The notes under the pieces were generated by a model. That model was given only the letters and a program-made list of their open reading frames with translations, was not told where the DNA came from and made no database searches. A stretch of DNA of 32,700 nt from Salinibacillus kushneri (GTDB lineage Bacteria; Bacillota; Bacilli; Bacillales; Alkalibacillaceae). The position numbers and the translations under genes are program-made. Within the stretch, counting starts at the first letter, position 1; each line of letters begins with the position of its first letter. The stretch lies in contig NZ_FOHJ01000019.1 in the NCBI RefSeq assembly GCF_900111405.1, positions 1 to 32,700 of the forward strand. Reading direction: 5' to 3'. Of this stretch, positions 7,935 to 17,925 are shown piece after piece.

Positions 7935-9107
7935 TTGAGTCTAGATGATGAGAATGTTCTTCGTTTTGAGTTGAATGAACAATTGTGGTTTCAAAAGGGA
8001 CAGGAATTACAAGAGTTGATTGGTATTTCTCTTGAGCCGAATATTTCGATTCAGGATTCTGGAGAGTATGTATCGGTTAGGGGGATTATTGAGTTAACCG
8101 GAGAATATATGCCTGATGTGGATGGAAAGGAAGAAAAACAGGAGGATATTTTAAGTTTTCAGGATCATACATCGCAGAACATCATCAATGACGTCCGTTC
8201 TTTTGAAGATGGTTTGAATGAGTTTTATTATAATATTCCTGTTGAAATTACAATACCTAAACATCGAATTACGGCTTTAGATGATGTTATGGTTGAAATT
8301 GATTATTTTGATTACGAGATTCCTGATCCATCACAAATTAAACTCCGGGCAAATGTATCCATTTCGGGTATAGCGGAAGAGGAGGATGTTGTGTCAGAGG
8401 ATAAACATGAGAGTCGGAATGAAACGGAGGAACCGGCTACTGATCAAAATAACTGGGATGATATGAATGAGCCGTTTTCTTTTGATGTGAAATTGGAAGA
8501 AGAGGAAGAATGTGAAGCTTCAGGGCATCAAACAGAAACTCAGGCAGGTATAAGTGAAGAAGATGACGACCGTCCAGAAACAGGAGCCTATGCTTCAGCT
8601 GAAGAACCTTCTGTTGAAGAGAATAAATCTGAAGAGAAGGAAGAAGAGGCAGTAGAAGGAGAAGAAAAAGAGGCAGAACAGGAAAAAGGTCGGGATTTAT
8701 GGTTTAAGAAAAAATCACAGACTTTGGATGAGTTTTTTCATAAACAACAGGAGGAGCCAATGCAGGAAAGCTCCTATGAAGAAAGCTCTAATGAGGATGT
8801 ACCATATAATGATAGTCCTCAAGTAGAGAATAATGTAGATGCTTATGATGAATCCCCAAGTGATGAAAGTCGTGAGGATGCCGGATATTTAGTCAACATG
8901 TTTGGCCATAAGGAAGAGGATGCCTATACAAAAATAAGGATGTGTATTGTACAGGAAGCCGATACCGTTGAATCAATAGCAGAACGTTATAAAACTTCAC
9001 CATCTCAATTAATCCGTTATAACCGTCTGGAGGATGAGGAGATAAAAGCAGGAGATATTCTCTATATTCCTGCTAAGACAAAGCAAATTAAACCATCCAC
9101 ACCATGA
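7935..9107 (+). CDS. spoVID: SpoVID, spore coat encasement protein with C-terminal LysM
   Basis: SpoVID is a mother-cell protein that lets the coat encase the forespore. The roughly 390-residue product begins SLDDENVLRFELNEQLWFQKG and contains the conserved ELIGISLEPNISIQ...SVRGIIELTGEY region (about 30-65). The middle, roughly 145-330, is extremely rich in Glu, Asp and Ser and probably disordered. A LysM domain occupies about 337-383 (CIVQEADTVESIAERY to YIPAK). The TTG at 7935 is chosen because AGGAGG sits eight bases upstream. A longer frame opening at 7809 would begin inside the repeat and run across the promoter, with no ribosome site. ysxE follows closely. Confidence 0.93.
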   Translation: MSLDDENVLRFELNEQLWFQKGQELQELIGISLEPNISIQDSGEYVSVRGIIELTGEYMPDVDGKEEKQEDILSFQDHTSQNIINDVRSFEDGLNEFYYNIPVEITIPKHRITALDDVMVEIDYFDYEIPDPSQIKLRANVSISGIAEEEDVVSEDKHESRNETEEPATDQNNWDDMNEPFSFDVKLEEEEECEASGHQTETQAGISEEDDDRPETGAYASAEEPSVEENKSEEKEEEAVEGEEKEAEQEKGRDLWFKKKSQTLDEFFHKQQEEPMQESSYEESSNEDVPYNDSPQVENNVDAYDESPSDESREDAGYLVNMFGHKEEDAYTKIRMCIVQEADTVESIAERYKTSPSQLIRYNRLEDEEIKAGDILYIPAKTKQIKPSTP

Positions 9108-9125
9108 GTTTAAGGATGAGTGATA

Positions 9126-10133
9126 TTGGTTAAAATTAATCAAGTGTTACGTCATTATGGAATGTATCCTTATCAGGGAGAAAAAGTGACGAAAAAGGTT
9201 GCCAAGGTTTTTACAGGTAACAAACATATTGCTGTCAAGCAGTCTAAAAATAGCAGTCTGCCGCAAATATTTTCGATGGTTTATCAGATAGCAAAAGAAC
9301 AAAATTTATCATCCATTGCTCCCCTCTATATAACTGAAGAAGGGAAGCCATACATAGAGGGGAGTCATCATTTTTACTATGTAGTTCCCTGGTTTGATAC
9401 AAAAGAAGAGAGTTCTTTAACATCTTCCATAAATCCATTATTTGGTGAACTAGGGTACATCCATCAAAAAACCTCGTACACTAGAGAGATTGATACGAAT
9501 CAACTATCAGAATGGACTGAAAATCAAAAGAAAAAAACGAAACAGAATTTTTTTCAATTTGAAAGCTGGATAAGTTTTTTTGAGTCCAAGCATTATATGT
9601 CTCCCACTGCATTACTAATTTGTCATTCCTATCGAATGATAAGAGAAGTTTCAAAGCTTATAGAATACTGGTATGATGAATGGCTTGTTCAAATAGAAAA
9701 GGAAAAAGGAATGAAGTATGCCCTTTGTCATGGGAACTTGTCTCCTTCCCACTTCATTTATACATCTAATGGGGTTGTATTTATAAATTGGGAACAAGCC
9801 TTTTACGGTAATCCCTCCAGAGATATGTCTATACTGTTATCAGCTATAGGCAGACAGCACGATGCCCCTCTTGATTCGTTAATGGAAGGTCTGCCTATTT
9901 ATTTTAAGAATGCCGGCTGTACGAAAAGTGATATGGCATTATTAGCGCTCCATCTATTAAATTTAGAAAAGTTCTTAAGAGATGTTCAGCGATATGTGAA
10001 TAAACCCAATCATTTTATAGAAGTTGAATGGATTCAAATCTTCCAGCGTCATCAATTTTATTATGAAAACATCTTGAAAATTCAGGAGTTTATCAAGAAT
10101 GAACATATGATTGATGATGAGGATCTTTCCTAA
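9126..10133 (+). CDS. ysxE: YsxE, CotS-type spore coat kinase-fold protein
   Basis: This roughly 335-residue protein resembles the YsxE/CotS/YutH group, which shares the aminoglycoside phosphotransferase-like fold. A Brenner-type catalytic loop is visible as LCHGNLSPSHFIYT near residue 200, and the metal-binding aspartate position of the next motif reads FINWEQAFYG, with Glu/Asn rather than the usual IDWE/FD. Activity is therefore uncertain and a structural coat role is likely. TTG at 9126 has AAGGATG seven bases upstream; an in-frame GTG at 9120 overlaps that site. The gene lies 18 bases after spoVID and is presumably cotranscribed. Its last bases overlap the convergent small gene at 10130. 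Confidence 0.87.
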   Translation: MVKINQVLRHYGMYPYQGEKVTKKVAKVFTGNKHIAVKQSKNSSLPQIFSMVYQIAKEQNLSSIAPLYITEEGKPYIEGSHHFYYVVPWFDTKEESSLTSSINPLFGELGYIHQKTSYTREIDTNQLSEWTENQKKKTKQNFFQFESWISFFESKHYMSPTALLICHSYRMIREVSKLIEYWYDEWLVQIEKEKGMKYALCHGNLSPSHFIYTSNGVVFINWEQAFYGNPSRDMSILLSAIGRQHDAPLDSLMEGLPIYFKNAGCTKSDMALLALHLLNLEKFLRDVQRYVNKPNHFIEVEWIQIFQRHQFYYENILKIQEFIKNEHMIDDEDLS

Positions 10134-10318
10134 AACCACTCTAAATAAAAGGCAAAGAATAATCCGACAAAAATACCGGTTAATAAAACATCAAGTGTTG
10201 TTGGTATAATCAGTGTGCGTACAATCTGATAGATCATGAGCGGTAACGTACACTTTTCAATAGTAAAAATAACTTGTCTCAGCCATGGCGGAAGCTTATA
10301 GCGATAAAACTTTCCCAT
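10130..10318 (-). CDS. Small membrane protein of unknown function
   Basis: The 62-residue protein has a basic N terminus (MGKFYRYKLPPWLRQ), then two hydrophobic segments at about 24-40 and 42-59. The ATG is preceded by a perfect AGGAGG six bases upstream, which argues strongly that it is a real gene. It is convergent with ysxE and overlaps its stop codon by four bases. No family is recognised. A sporulation or heme link is only suggested by the neighbourhood. Confidence 0.72.
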   Translation of the reverse strand: MGKFYRYKLPPWLRQVIFTIEKCTLPLMIYQIVRTLIIPTTLDVLLTGIFVGLFFAFYLEWF

Positions 10319-10390
10319 AGCAATCCTCCTTTTATTTCTTAGTTCGTTAGTATATTATGAATATAAAATGGAAAAAGTGTTAAAAGGTAT

Positions 10391-10420
10391 TTGACTTTTT
10401 AGGTTCTTCATGTCTAAAAT
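10391..10420 (+). promoter_or_regulatory. Sigma-A promoter of the valS T-box transcript
   Basis: TTGACT at 10391-10396 and TAAAAT at 10415-10420 are separated by 18 bases, each with one mismatch to consensus. The start would be near 10427, just before the T-box leader. Confidence 0.55.
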
Positions 10421-10437
10421 AACAAATATAAAGGAAT

Positions 10438-10690
10438 ATGAGTAAATGCTTGGATAGGGAGGAGTACAGGGCTAAGCCCCTTAAGAGAGGAAAACGATTT
10501 GCTGAGACGTTTTCCAGGAAGCTTACCTTGGAAGGTCGCCCTTGATGCAGCTTCTTTGAAAGAGAGTAGAAGAAGCCGGTTGAACCGTTATGCTGATGGA
10601 GTGTACAGTGAGAATTTGTCTGCTGTAAACAAAGGTGGTACCGCGAAAACAACCCTTTTCGTCCTTTTAGGATGAGAAGGGTTTTTTATT
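10438..10690 (+). promoter_or_regulatory. T-box riboswitch leader, valine specifier GUC
   Basis: T-box leaders sense uncharged tRNA and permit transcription of the downstream synthetase. The T-box sequence GGTGGTACCGCG is at 10634-10645. Stem I has GGAAAACG/CGTTTTCC closing a terminal loop with GCTGAGA near 10490-10515. On its 3' side GGAAG precedes GTC at 10535-10537, the expected specifier layout, and GTC is a valine codon, matching the downstream valS. AGAGAG and GCCGGTTGAACCG follow at 10560-10590. A terminator ends the leader. Uncharged tRNA(Val) should therefore switch on valS. Confidence 0.93.
10651..10687 (+). terminator. T-box attenuator terminator before valS
   Basis: AACCCTTTTCGTCC pairs with GGATGAGAAGGGTT over all 14 positions (two G-U pairs) around a five-base loop, followed by a T run. 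The 3' side would be displaced when tRNA pairs with the T-box and the antiterminator forms. Confidence 0.92.
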
Positions 10691-10835
10691 GTCCCTATCC
10701 CTTTGACGGATTAATGGTAAAGACACCTGTATTGCTGCTAATGGGGGAGAACGGTGCCTTTCTAATGGATAATGGGGTCTGCCTGTCCAAAAGTATGATA
10801 TCTAGCATGAAGACGAATAATAAGGAGGAGTAAAA

Positions 10836-13478
10836 ATGGGAAAGAAAGAGGTTTCTATGCCGTCAAAATATGATCCCAATGAAGTTGAACAGGGGCGGTA
10901 TGATTATTGGGTAAATGGCAAGTTTTTTGAAGCAAAGGATGACGAAAGCAAAGATCCATTTACTGTGGTGATTCCACCTCCAAATGTCACCGGTAAATTA
11001 CACCTTGGCCATGCCTGGGACACGACCCTGCAGGATATCATTACACGTTATAAGCGCATGCAAGGATATGATGTTTTATGGCTGCCAGGAATGGATCATG
11101 CTGGTATTGCAACACAAGCCAAGGTTGAGGCTAAATTAAAGGAAGAAGGAAAAAATCGATACGATCTTGGCCGTGAGAAGTTTATTGAACAGGTTTGGGA
11201 TTGGAAAGAAGAATATGCATCCTTCATTCGAAAGCAATGGGAGAAGCTTGGTTTAGGACTGGATTATTCCAAAGAGCGTTTCACTCTTGATGATGGTCTC
11301 TCTGATGCCGTTAGAGAAGTATTTGTAACCTTGTATGAAAAAGACTTAATCTATCGAGGACAATATATTATTAATTGGGATCCAGATACCCAGACTGCCC
11401 TTTCAGACATTGAGGTTATTTATAAAGAGGTTCAGGGTGCATTCTATCATATGAAATATCCATTAAAGGATGGTTCAGGCCATATTGAAATTGCAACTAC
11501 CCGTCCAGAGACTATGCTAGGAGATACCGCTGTTGCTGTACATCCCGATGATGAAAGATATCAGCATTTAATCGGGAAAAAAGTTATTTTACCTATTACG
11601 GAGCGGGAAATTGAGATTGTAGCCGACGATTATGTTGATATGGAGTTTGGTTCTGGTGCAGTAAAAATCACTCCTGCCCATGATCCGAATGATTTTGAAA
11701 TTGGAAATCGCCATGATTTAGAGCGAATCCTTATTATGAACGAAGATGGAAGTATGAATGAAAATGCGATGAAATATCAGGGAATGGATCGTTTCGAATG
11801 CCGCAAGCAACTTGTGAAAGATTTACAGGAAGAAGGAGTGCTTTTCAAAATTGAAGAGCATCACCATTCTGTTGGTCACTCCGAACGAAGCGGAGCCGTT
11901 GTTGAACCTTATTTATCCACACAATGGTTTGTAAAGATGGGTCCATTAGCAAAAGCAGCGATTGATTTACAAAACACAGACGACAAGGTGAATTTTGTAC
12001 CTGATCGTTTTGAAAAAACCTATTTGAATTGGATGGAAAATATCAGGGATTGGTGTATTTCACGCCAGTTATGGTGGGGGCATCGTATTCCTGCCTGGTA
12101 TCACAAGGAAACGGGAGAGATTTATGTAGGAAAAGAGGCACCTGAAGATACAGAAAACTGGGAACAGGATGAAGATGTCTTAGATACATGGTTTTCTTCT
12201 GCACTATGGCCCTTTTCAACATTAGGCTGGCCGGACGAGAATAACCAGGACTTAAATCGTTATTTCCCAACGGATGCTCTCGTAACAGGCTATGATATCA
12301 TTTTCTTCTGGGTTTCCCGTATGATTTTCCAATCGAAACAATTTATGAATCGCAGGCCATTTAAAGATGTCTTAATCCATGGACTCGTCCGTGACGCAGA
12401 AGGTCGAAAAATGAGTAAATCATTGGGCAATGGTGTAGATCCTATGGATGTAGTTGAGAAATATGGAGCTGATTCTCTCCGCTATTTCTTAGCAACAGGC
12501 TCTTCTCCTGGACAGGATTTACGCTTTCATTGGGAAAAAATCGAAGCTACGTGGAATTTTGCTAATAAAATTTGGAATGCTTCCCGTTTTGTTCTTATGA
12601 ATTTAGACGACATGAAATATGAAGAAGTGGATTTATCCGGGGAAAAATCGGTAGCCGATCAATGGATTCTAACACGTCTCAATGAAACCATCCAGCAGGT
12701 AACACGACATATCGATAAATATGATTTTGGTGAAGCAGGGCGTCATTTGTATAATTTTATCTGGGATGAATTTTGTGACTGGTATATTGAAATGGCTAAA
12801 CTGCCTTTATATGGGGATGACGAGCAAGCAAAACACACCACAAAATCTATATTAGTTTATGTGCTTGATCAAACGATGCGTATGCTTCATCCGTTTATGC
12901 CTTTTATTACCGAGGAAATATGGCAGCATTTGCCTCATGATGGAGAGTCGATTACCGTTGCAGAATGGCCGGAGGTAAATCCGGGCTTTACAAATCAAAA
13001 AGCCTCTTCAGAAATGAAATTGCTGGTGGATATCATTCGTTCGATTCGAAACATTCGGGCAGAGGTTAACACGCCGATGTCTAAAGAAATCCAAATGCTT
13101 ATTAAGGCAAATGATACAAATATACAAGAAGGGCTGCAAAAAAATCGCCATTATTTAGAACGTTTTTGCAATCCAAGTGAATTAACGATTGATACAGCTA
13201 TCGATGTACCAGAGAAAGCGATGAGTGCAGTTGTAACTGGTGCAGAAGTTTACCTTCCTCTTGAAGGATTAATTAACATTGAGGAAGAAATTGAACGCCT
13301 TCAAAAGGAATGGAATAAATGGAATTCCGAAGTGGAACGTGTGGAGAAGAAACTCGCAAATGAAAAATTTGTACAAAATGCTCCAGCAGATATTGTAGAG
13401 CAGGAACGAGAAAAAGGAAAAGATTATGAAGACAAAAGAGAAAAAGTCGAGCAGCGATTAAAGGATTTACAATCTTAA
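10836..13478 (+). CDS. valS: Valyl-tRNA synthetase
   Basis: ValS charges tRNA(Val) with valine in the cytoplasm. The 880-residue class I synthetase has the normal length. The HIGH-type motif is HLGH at 56-59 ([16 protein letters not shown]) and KMSKS is at 525-529. Between them is the editing (CP1) domain with [18 protein letters not shown]. The C terminus from about 810 is the coiled-coil arm ([17 protein letters not shown]). The ATG has AAGGAGGAG five bases upstream. It is controlled by the T-box leader, and a weak hairpin separates it from folC. Confidence 0.98.
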   Translation: MGKKEVSMPSKYDPNEVEQGRYDYWVNGKFFEAKDDESKDPFTVVIPPPNVTGKLHLGHAWDTTLQDIITRYKRMQGYDVLWLPGMDHAGIATQAKVEAKLKEEGKNRYDLGREKFIEQVWDWKEEYASFIRKQWEKLGLGLDYSKERFTLDDGLSDAVREVFVTLYEKDLIYRGQYIINWDPDTQTALSDIEVIYKEVQGAFYHMKYPLKDGSGHIEIATTRPETMLGDTAVAVHPDDERYQHLIGKKVILPITEREIEIVADDYVDMEFGSGAVKITPAHDPNDFEIGNRHDLERILIMNEDGSMNENAMKYQGMDRFECRKQLVKDLQEEGVLFKIEEHHHSVGHSERSGAVVEPYLSTQWFVKMGPLAKAAIDLQNTDDKVNFVPDRFEKTYLNWMENIRDWCISRQLWWGHRIPAWYHKETGEIYVGKEAPEDTENWEQDEDVLDTWFSSALWPFSTLGWPDENNQDLNRYFPTDALVTGYDIIFFWVSRMIFQSKQFMNRRPFKDVLIHGLVRDAEGRKMSKSLGNGVDPMDVVEKYGADSLRYFLATGSSPGQDLRFHWEKIEATWNFANKIWNASRFVLMNLDDMKYEEVDLSGEKSVADQWILTRLNETIQQVTRHIDKYDFGEAGRHLYNFIWDEFCDWYIEMAKLPLYGDDEQAKHTTKSILVYVLDQTMRMLHPFMPFITEEIWQHLPHDGESITVAEWPEVNPGFTNQKASSEMKLLVDIIRSIRNIRAEVNTPMSKEIQMLIKANDTNIQEGLQKNRHYLERFCNPSELTIDTAIDVPEKAMSAVVTGAEVYLPLEGLINIEEEIERLQKEWNKWNSEVERVEKKLANEKFVQNAPADIVEQEREKGKDYEDKREKVEQRLKDLQS

Positions 13479-13490
13479 GTTAGTGTGGGA

Positions 13491-13516
13491 GGGAGCCAGT
13501 TTATTAAATGGCTCCC
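13491..13516 (+). terminator. Weak terminator or hairpin between valS and folC
   Basis: GGGAGCCA and TGGCTCCC form a perfect 8-base stem around a ten-base loop, followed only by ATTTCTATTCC. The poor T tract suggests partial termination, so folC is probably read partly from the valS promoter. Confidence 0.5.
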
Positions 13517-13560
13517 ATTTCTATTCCATTTATTATCATAAAATAAAGCGGGGTATAACA

Positions 13561-14871
13561 ATGAAGTACGATGAGGCTATTGAATGGATTCAGCAAAGGT
13601 CGAAGTTTGGAATTAAACCTGGTCTTGAACGCATGAAATGGTTTATGGAGAAATTAGATCATCCTGAACAGAAAATCCGCAGTATTCATATTGCTGGGAC
13701 GAATGGCAAGGGATCCACACTATCCTTTTTACGCCATTTATTAGAAGCTCACCATTTTTCAGTAGGAAGCTTTACATCACCTTACCTGATTCACTTTAAT
13801 GAGCGAATAAGTGTCAATGGTGTCCCAATAAAGGATAAGGAGTTGGTTATGCTTGTTAAGAAAATAAAGCCACTATGTGAAGAACTGGAACAGACTGAAT
13901 TTGGCCCCCCTACAGAATTTGAAGTCATTACGGCTATGGCTTTTGTTTACTTTGCTGAGCAATCACTTGACTATGTATTACTGGAAACCGGTTTAGGAGG
14001 AAGGCTGGATTCAACAAATATAGTAGAACCAATTGCCAGTATCATTACAAACATAGGTCTTGATCATACACGTATTCTTGGTAATACCTATGAGCAAATA
14101 GCTTCTGAAAAGGCAGGAATTATTAAGCAAGGTGTACCTGTAACTACCGCTGTACAACATCATGGATCCTTTCAGGTCATTAAAGACAAAGCGGTGGAAA
14201 AAAGTGCTCCTATCTACCAATTAGGAAACGATTTTCATATTATGAATCAGAAACCTTCTCAGGAGGAAGGAGAAATGTTTACTTTTAAGTTTGAACAGCA
14301 AAGCTTTTCTGATTTAAAGATAAACATGAAAGGATACCATCAAATACAGAATGCAGCCTTAGCGTTACATACATTTCTATTAATGAGTCAAATGAATCAA
14401 ATCAAGCCTAAAGAAAACGTAATACGAACAGGATTACAAAAAACGAGGTGGCCTGGAAGATTTGAAGTTGTATCGAAAAATCCGCTGGTTATTATTGACG
14501 GAGCTCACAATAAAGAGGGAGTGATTTCACTTATTGAAACGCTAAAACGGTCTTATCCACATCATAAAAAACGTTTATTATTTTCAATGATGAAGGATAA
14601 GAATGTAAGTGAAGTGATTCAACTGTTAGATCAATATTTCGATGGCATTGTATTTACATCCTTCGAATTTGAGCGTGCATCTGGAGCCGAGCAATTGTTC
14701 AGTCAAAGTCGGCACCCTGGAAAGGAAATTCATATGAACTGGAAGGAAGCCGTTCAATATGAGTTAAGTCACATGGATTCAAATGAGATATTTGTTATTT
14801 CAGGTTCCTTATATTTTATTTCTAAAGTTAGACAATATTTTGAACTTTTTGCAAAAAATATGATAAAATAA
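13561..14871 (+). CDS. folC: Bifunctional folylpolyglutamate/dihydrofolate synthase
   Basis: FolC adds glutamate residues to folates, using ATP. The 436-residue protein has the Mur-ligase-like P-loop GTNGKGS at 46-52, LLETGLGGRLDSTN near 140 with the family's metal and ligand residues, and DGAHN at 313-317. The open frame extends upstream to 13483, but that part crosses the hairpin after valS and has no ribosome site, while the ATG at 13561 is preceded by GCGGGGT and begins the typical MKYDEAIEWI. It is followed after 79 bases by the diguanylate cyclase gene. Confidence 0.95.
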   Translation: MKYDEAIEWIQQRSKFGIKPGLERMKWFMEKLDHPEQKIRSIHIAGTNGKGSTLSFLRHLLEAHHFSVGSFTSPYLIHFNERISVNGVPIKDKELVMLVKKIKPLCEELEQTEFGPPTEFEVITAMAFVYFAEQSLDYVLLETGLGGRLDSTNIVEPIASIITNIGLDHTRILGNTYEQIASEKAGIIKQGVPVTTAVQHHGSFQVIKDKAVEKSAPIYQLGNDFHIMNQKPSQEEGEMFTFKFEQQSFSDLKINMKGYHQIQNAALALHTFLLMSQMNQIKPKENVIRTGLQKTRWPGRFEVVSKNPLVIIDGAHNKEGVISLIETLKRSYPHHKKRLLFSMMKDKNVSEVIQLLDQYFDGIVFTSFEFERASGAEQLFSQSRHPGKEIHMNWKEAVQYELSHMDSNEIFVISGSLYFISKVRQYFELFAKNMIK

Positions 14872-14950
14872 TCCCAATGTTAGAAAAATTGACTTTTAAA
14901 TTTTTGATTAAAGGCTTTGGAAAAAAGGGATAATCTGGGAGATGCTGAAA

Positions 14951-16687
14951 ATGACAAAACAGAAAAAGAGAATGATTTGGGGGATTTGGCTCTTTGTATG
15001 GCCATCATTAATTTTCTATATCTATAAAGTGACAGAACCAATGGTGAGTTTAGACGGCAGATGGTTCGATATGATCTCCTTCGCGATTTTAATGTGTATA
15101 GTTTCCCTTTTTCCCATTATAGTTGGCGGAACCCCTATTTTCTTTATTCATGGAATTAGCTTTGCTGTGTTTTTACATTTTGGTTTACTTGTTGAAATTG
15201 TATTAACACAACTTGCGGTAATGGTTTTACTCGTTAAGCTTCGTCCTGGTAAAGAACAACTTTTCCGTATACCTGCCAATTTAACACTCTTTCTATTAAC
15301 CTCCATTATTGGTGCTGCCATCTATTATTTATTTGGCGGCTCACATTCGGATATTGAGTCTTTTACACTTAATCAGCAATTACCGATTCTTGGTTATATC
15401 CTGTCCATTATTTTTGCTAATCAGGTTCTATTACATTTACTTAAAATGTATATGACGGCCCAAAGAGAAAGATTTTTTTCAAAGTCATTATTTTGGGACA
15501 TGCTAACTTCAGGATTGACCATACCAGTTGGATATGTTCTTTATTTGTTATACATAGAATTAGGGGCCAAAGCTATTTATTTTGTGGGTATTCCTTTTGT
15601 TACATTTTCTGTCATTATTCAAAACTATTTTGCCTCCCAGAAGACGAATAATTATATGCAAATGACCAGTAATATTGGGCATAAGTTAACAGGAAAATTA
15701 AATGTCAAAGAAGTATTAGATATTTTTGTTCAAGAAATTAGTAAACTATTAAATGTAGATTATGCTTATATTTATGATGTCATGAATACAAACGAAACCT
15801 TAACCTTAATCCGTGTGATGGGAGACACGCCACAAGGTCCTCATACTTCCTTTAATCTAAGAAAATTCCAAGGTATAAGCGGTACCGTTTATGGAGGGGG
15901 AGAGGGTTTATTTTATAGAAATCGTTCCAAATGGGAAATGGTTTTACCTGATCCTTCTTTACCACATGATGCTGAGAGTATCATTTCCGTACCGATTTGG
16001 AGAAATGAAAAAGTAGTGGGTGTCATTACCATTGCCTCGAAGCGGAAGAGAGCATATGAAAAGTATCAATATATGTTAGTAGAGATTCTTGCAAACTATC
16101 TGGCTGTTGCCATTGAGAATGCACGTCATTATGAAACAACTAAACAGAAAAGTGAGCGCTGTCCGTTAACGAAGCTTTATAATTATCGTTATTTTGAAGA
16201 GTATATTCAACACTTATTTGAAGATATGGAAGCAAAAGGTGTACAGGAGAATCATTCACTTATTTTATTAGACCTAGATTTTTTTAAACGGGTAAATGAT
16301 ACTTATGGGCATGAAAGTGGAAATGAAGTACTGCGTGAACTTGCCCTGCGTTTAGAAAATACATTTCCAAACGATCTTGCAGCTAGATATGGAGGAGAGG
16401 AATTTGTTGTTTTATTAAGAGGAAAGGGTAAAGATGAAGCACTCTTTCAAGCTGAGACCATTCGCAGGATTATTAGCGATGAACCATTTGTTCTAAAACA
16501 GCATATTTCAAATGGTGGAAGTCCGATTACGGTTCAGGTTACAGCTAGTATTGGAGTCGCTACATATCCTAATGACTGTGATGATCCAAGAGAGTTAATC
16601 CGACATGCTGATCGCGCTATGTATGTTGGAGCCAAAAATAATGGACGAAATAAAGTAGCAACGTATGAAAAAGTTATTCAAATGTAG
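14951..16687 (+). CDS. Membrane-anchored GAF-GGDEF diguanylate cyclase
   Basis: This 578-residue protein should make cyclic di-GMP from two GTP. Residues about 8-225 hold around seven membrane helices. A GAF domain spans about 250-390 (KEVLDIFVQEISKLLNVDYA...). The GGDEF domain runs about 402-578, with metal-binding Asp in LLDLDFFKRVNDTYGH and the active-site GGEEF at 481-485, so it looks catalytically competent. The inhibitory RxxD site five residues before it reads FPND, so product inhibition is probably absent. ATG 14951 is preceded by GGGAG at nine bases; ATG 14942 touches that site. It occupies the place of comC in B. subtilis. Relation to DgcP (YtrP) is possible but that protein lacks this membrane part as far as I recall. 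Confidence 0.9.
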   Translation: MTKQKKRMIWGIWLFVWPSLIFYIYKVTEPMVSLDGRWFDMISFAILMCIVSLFPIIVGGTPIFFIHGISFAVFLHFGLLVEIVLTQLAVMVLLVKLRPGKEQLFRIPANLTLFLLTSIIGAAIYYLFGGSHSDIESFTLNQQLPILGYILSIIFANQVLLHLLKMYMTAQRERFFSKSLFWDMLTSGLTIPVGYVLYLLYIELGAKAIYFVGIPFVTFSVIIQNYFASQKTNNYMQMTSNIGHKLTGKLNVKEVLDIFVQEISKLLNVDYAYIYDVMNTNETLTLIRVMGDTPQGPHTSFNLRKFQGISGTVYGGGEGLFYRNRSKWEMVLPDPSLPHDAESIISVPIWRNEKVVGVITIASKRKRAYEKYQYMLVEILANYLAVAIENARHYETTKQKSERCPLTKLYNYRYFEEYIQHLFEDMEAKGVQENHSLILLDLDFFKRVNDTYGHESGNEVLRELALRLENTFPNDLAARYGGEEFVVLLRGKGKDEALFQAETIRRIISDEPFVLKQHISNGGSPITVQVTASIGVATYPNDCDDPRELIRHADRAMYVGAKNNGRNKVATYEKVIQM

Positions 16688-16943
16688 CGAGGCTGGTACA
16701 AAGGTTTTTAAAGGCTCTGTTTAATATAGGTGTTCTTGTTATGTCCAAACCTTGTTTTTTATAAACGAAAAAAGATATCGTAACTTTGATTTTGCTATTT
16801 TACTTGTGAACCTTGACTTTTTATGTAGATATTTTAAGAAAATACTTGATGAATTTCTAATAGGTTTAGTCAATCATCGACAACGTTTTTTTAATAGACA
16901 TGATAAGGTGATAGATAAAATGCTAGTCAAGGTGGGGGCCAAA

Positions 16944-17921
16944 ATGGACAAGAAACAGGACCATATATCGGTAAGAATTAATGGCAAAGAAAAGGTAAAT
17001 CAAAATCATTTAACCTCAGCTGACGAGAATGTTCAGGACGAGTTAGCAGCCGCTTTAGATAAAACGAGTGATTCAAATCTCAGGAAGGAGCAAGCAAAAA
17101 CAACTCATGATTTCGAACCGCCAAAAGTAGAAGTATTAAAAAGAAAATACAAAGGGAAAAATTCGCTATTTTCTCATATACCAAGCTTTAAACGGTTAAT
17201 CACAGCAGGTGCATCAGCAATTGTAGTGGGGGCTATTCTGGGGTTTGTTATGTTAAGAGTTTTATCTGGAGTGGGAACGGATAATAGTCAGGAGGCTTCA
17301 AATATACAAAATAATGGTAGTCCATCAGCCGAGGAAAATTCATCTGCTAATGGCTCAAACGATAATTCACAAGGAACCACAGTCAGCTTTGATGGTTTTG
17401 AGTCGCATGTCGTTCAAGTGGGTGTCTACTCTACAAAAAAGAAGGCTAATGAAAGACAAGCTATTTTTGAAGAATCAGGTGTAAACCCTTTTATTTGGAA
17501 ACAGGAAGGACAGTTTTATTTATTTGCGGCGATAGCCATGACAGACAGTTCTATTAAAGAGACAGAAGCGAATATTGATAGTCTTGGATTTGATCCGGAA
17601 AAAGATACTTATGTAAAGACATGGAGTGTAGCGGCAAAAGATAAGGAGACTTCGGAAACAGAGGCTAATTGGATTAAGGAGGGAATGAGCTATTGGGAAG
17701 AAGCAGTTCCACTCCTATCACAGTCGAAGGATGGATTATCTTCCATTGTAGCTAAAATGGAAGAATGGTATCAAACAAAACCCGATTCTCTATCGGAGGG
17801 GGCTGAAACATTCTCCAATTCATATCAGACTTTCATAAATTTATCAGGAGATGAAAAATGGCAGTTGCAGCATCAATTAATCAAGATTCTTTATGATTAT
17901 CAAAGTTATATTAATGAATAA
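16944..17921 (+). CDS. spoIIB: SpoIIB-like sporulation protein with SPOR domain
   Basis: The 325-residue product has a charged cytoplasmic N terminus (1-84), one membrane helix at about 85-107, a Ser/Asn-rich linker (110-148) and a SPOR-like domain at about 153-230 (HVVQVGVYSTKKKANERQAIF). SPOR domains bind peptidoglycan lacking stem peptides, as found at septa. SpoIIB acts at the sporulation septum and in the onset of engulfment. Position directly before maf, length and topology match B. subtilis SpoIIB. The ATG at 16944 follows GGTGGGGG; the frame continues upstream to 16752 but with no ribosome site and with atypical composition. A strong terminator follows. Confidence 0.85.
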   Translation: MDKKQDHISVRINGKEKVNQNHLTSADENVQDELAAALDKTSDSNLRKEQAKTTHDFEPPKVEVLKRKYKGKNSLFSHIPSFKRLITAGASAIVVGAILGFVMLRVLSGVGTDNSQEASNIQNNGSPSAEENSSANGSNDNSQGTTVSFDGFESHVVQVGVYSTKKKANERQAIFEESGVNPFIWKQEGQFYLFAAIAMTDSSIKETEANIDSLGFDPEKDTYVKTWSVAAKDKETSETEANWIKEGMSYWEEAVPLLSQSKDGLSSIVAKMEEWYQTKPDSLSEGAETFSNSYQTFINLSGDEKWQLQHQLIKILYDYQSYINE

Positions 17922-17925
17922 AGGT

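Noticed and set aside
16752-16943. N-terminal 64 codons before spoIIB
   Set aside because: No ribosome site; the family start and GGTGGGGG support ATG 16944.
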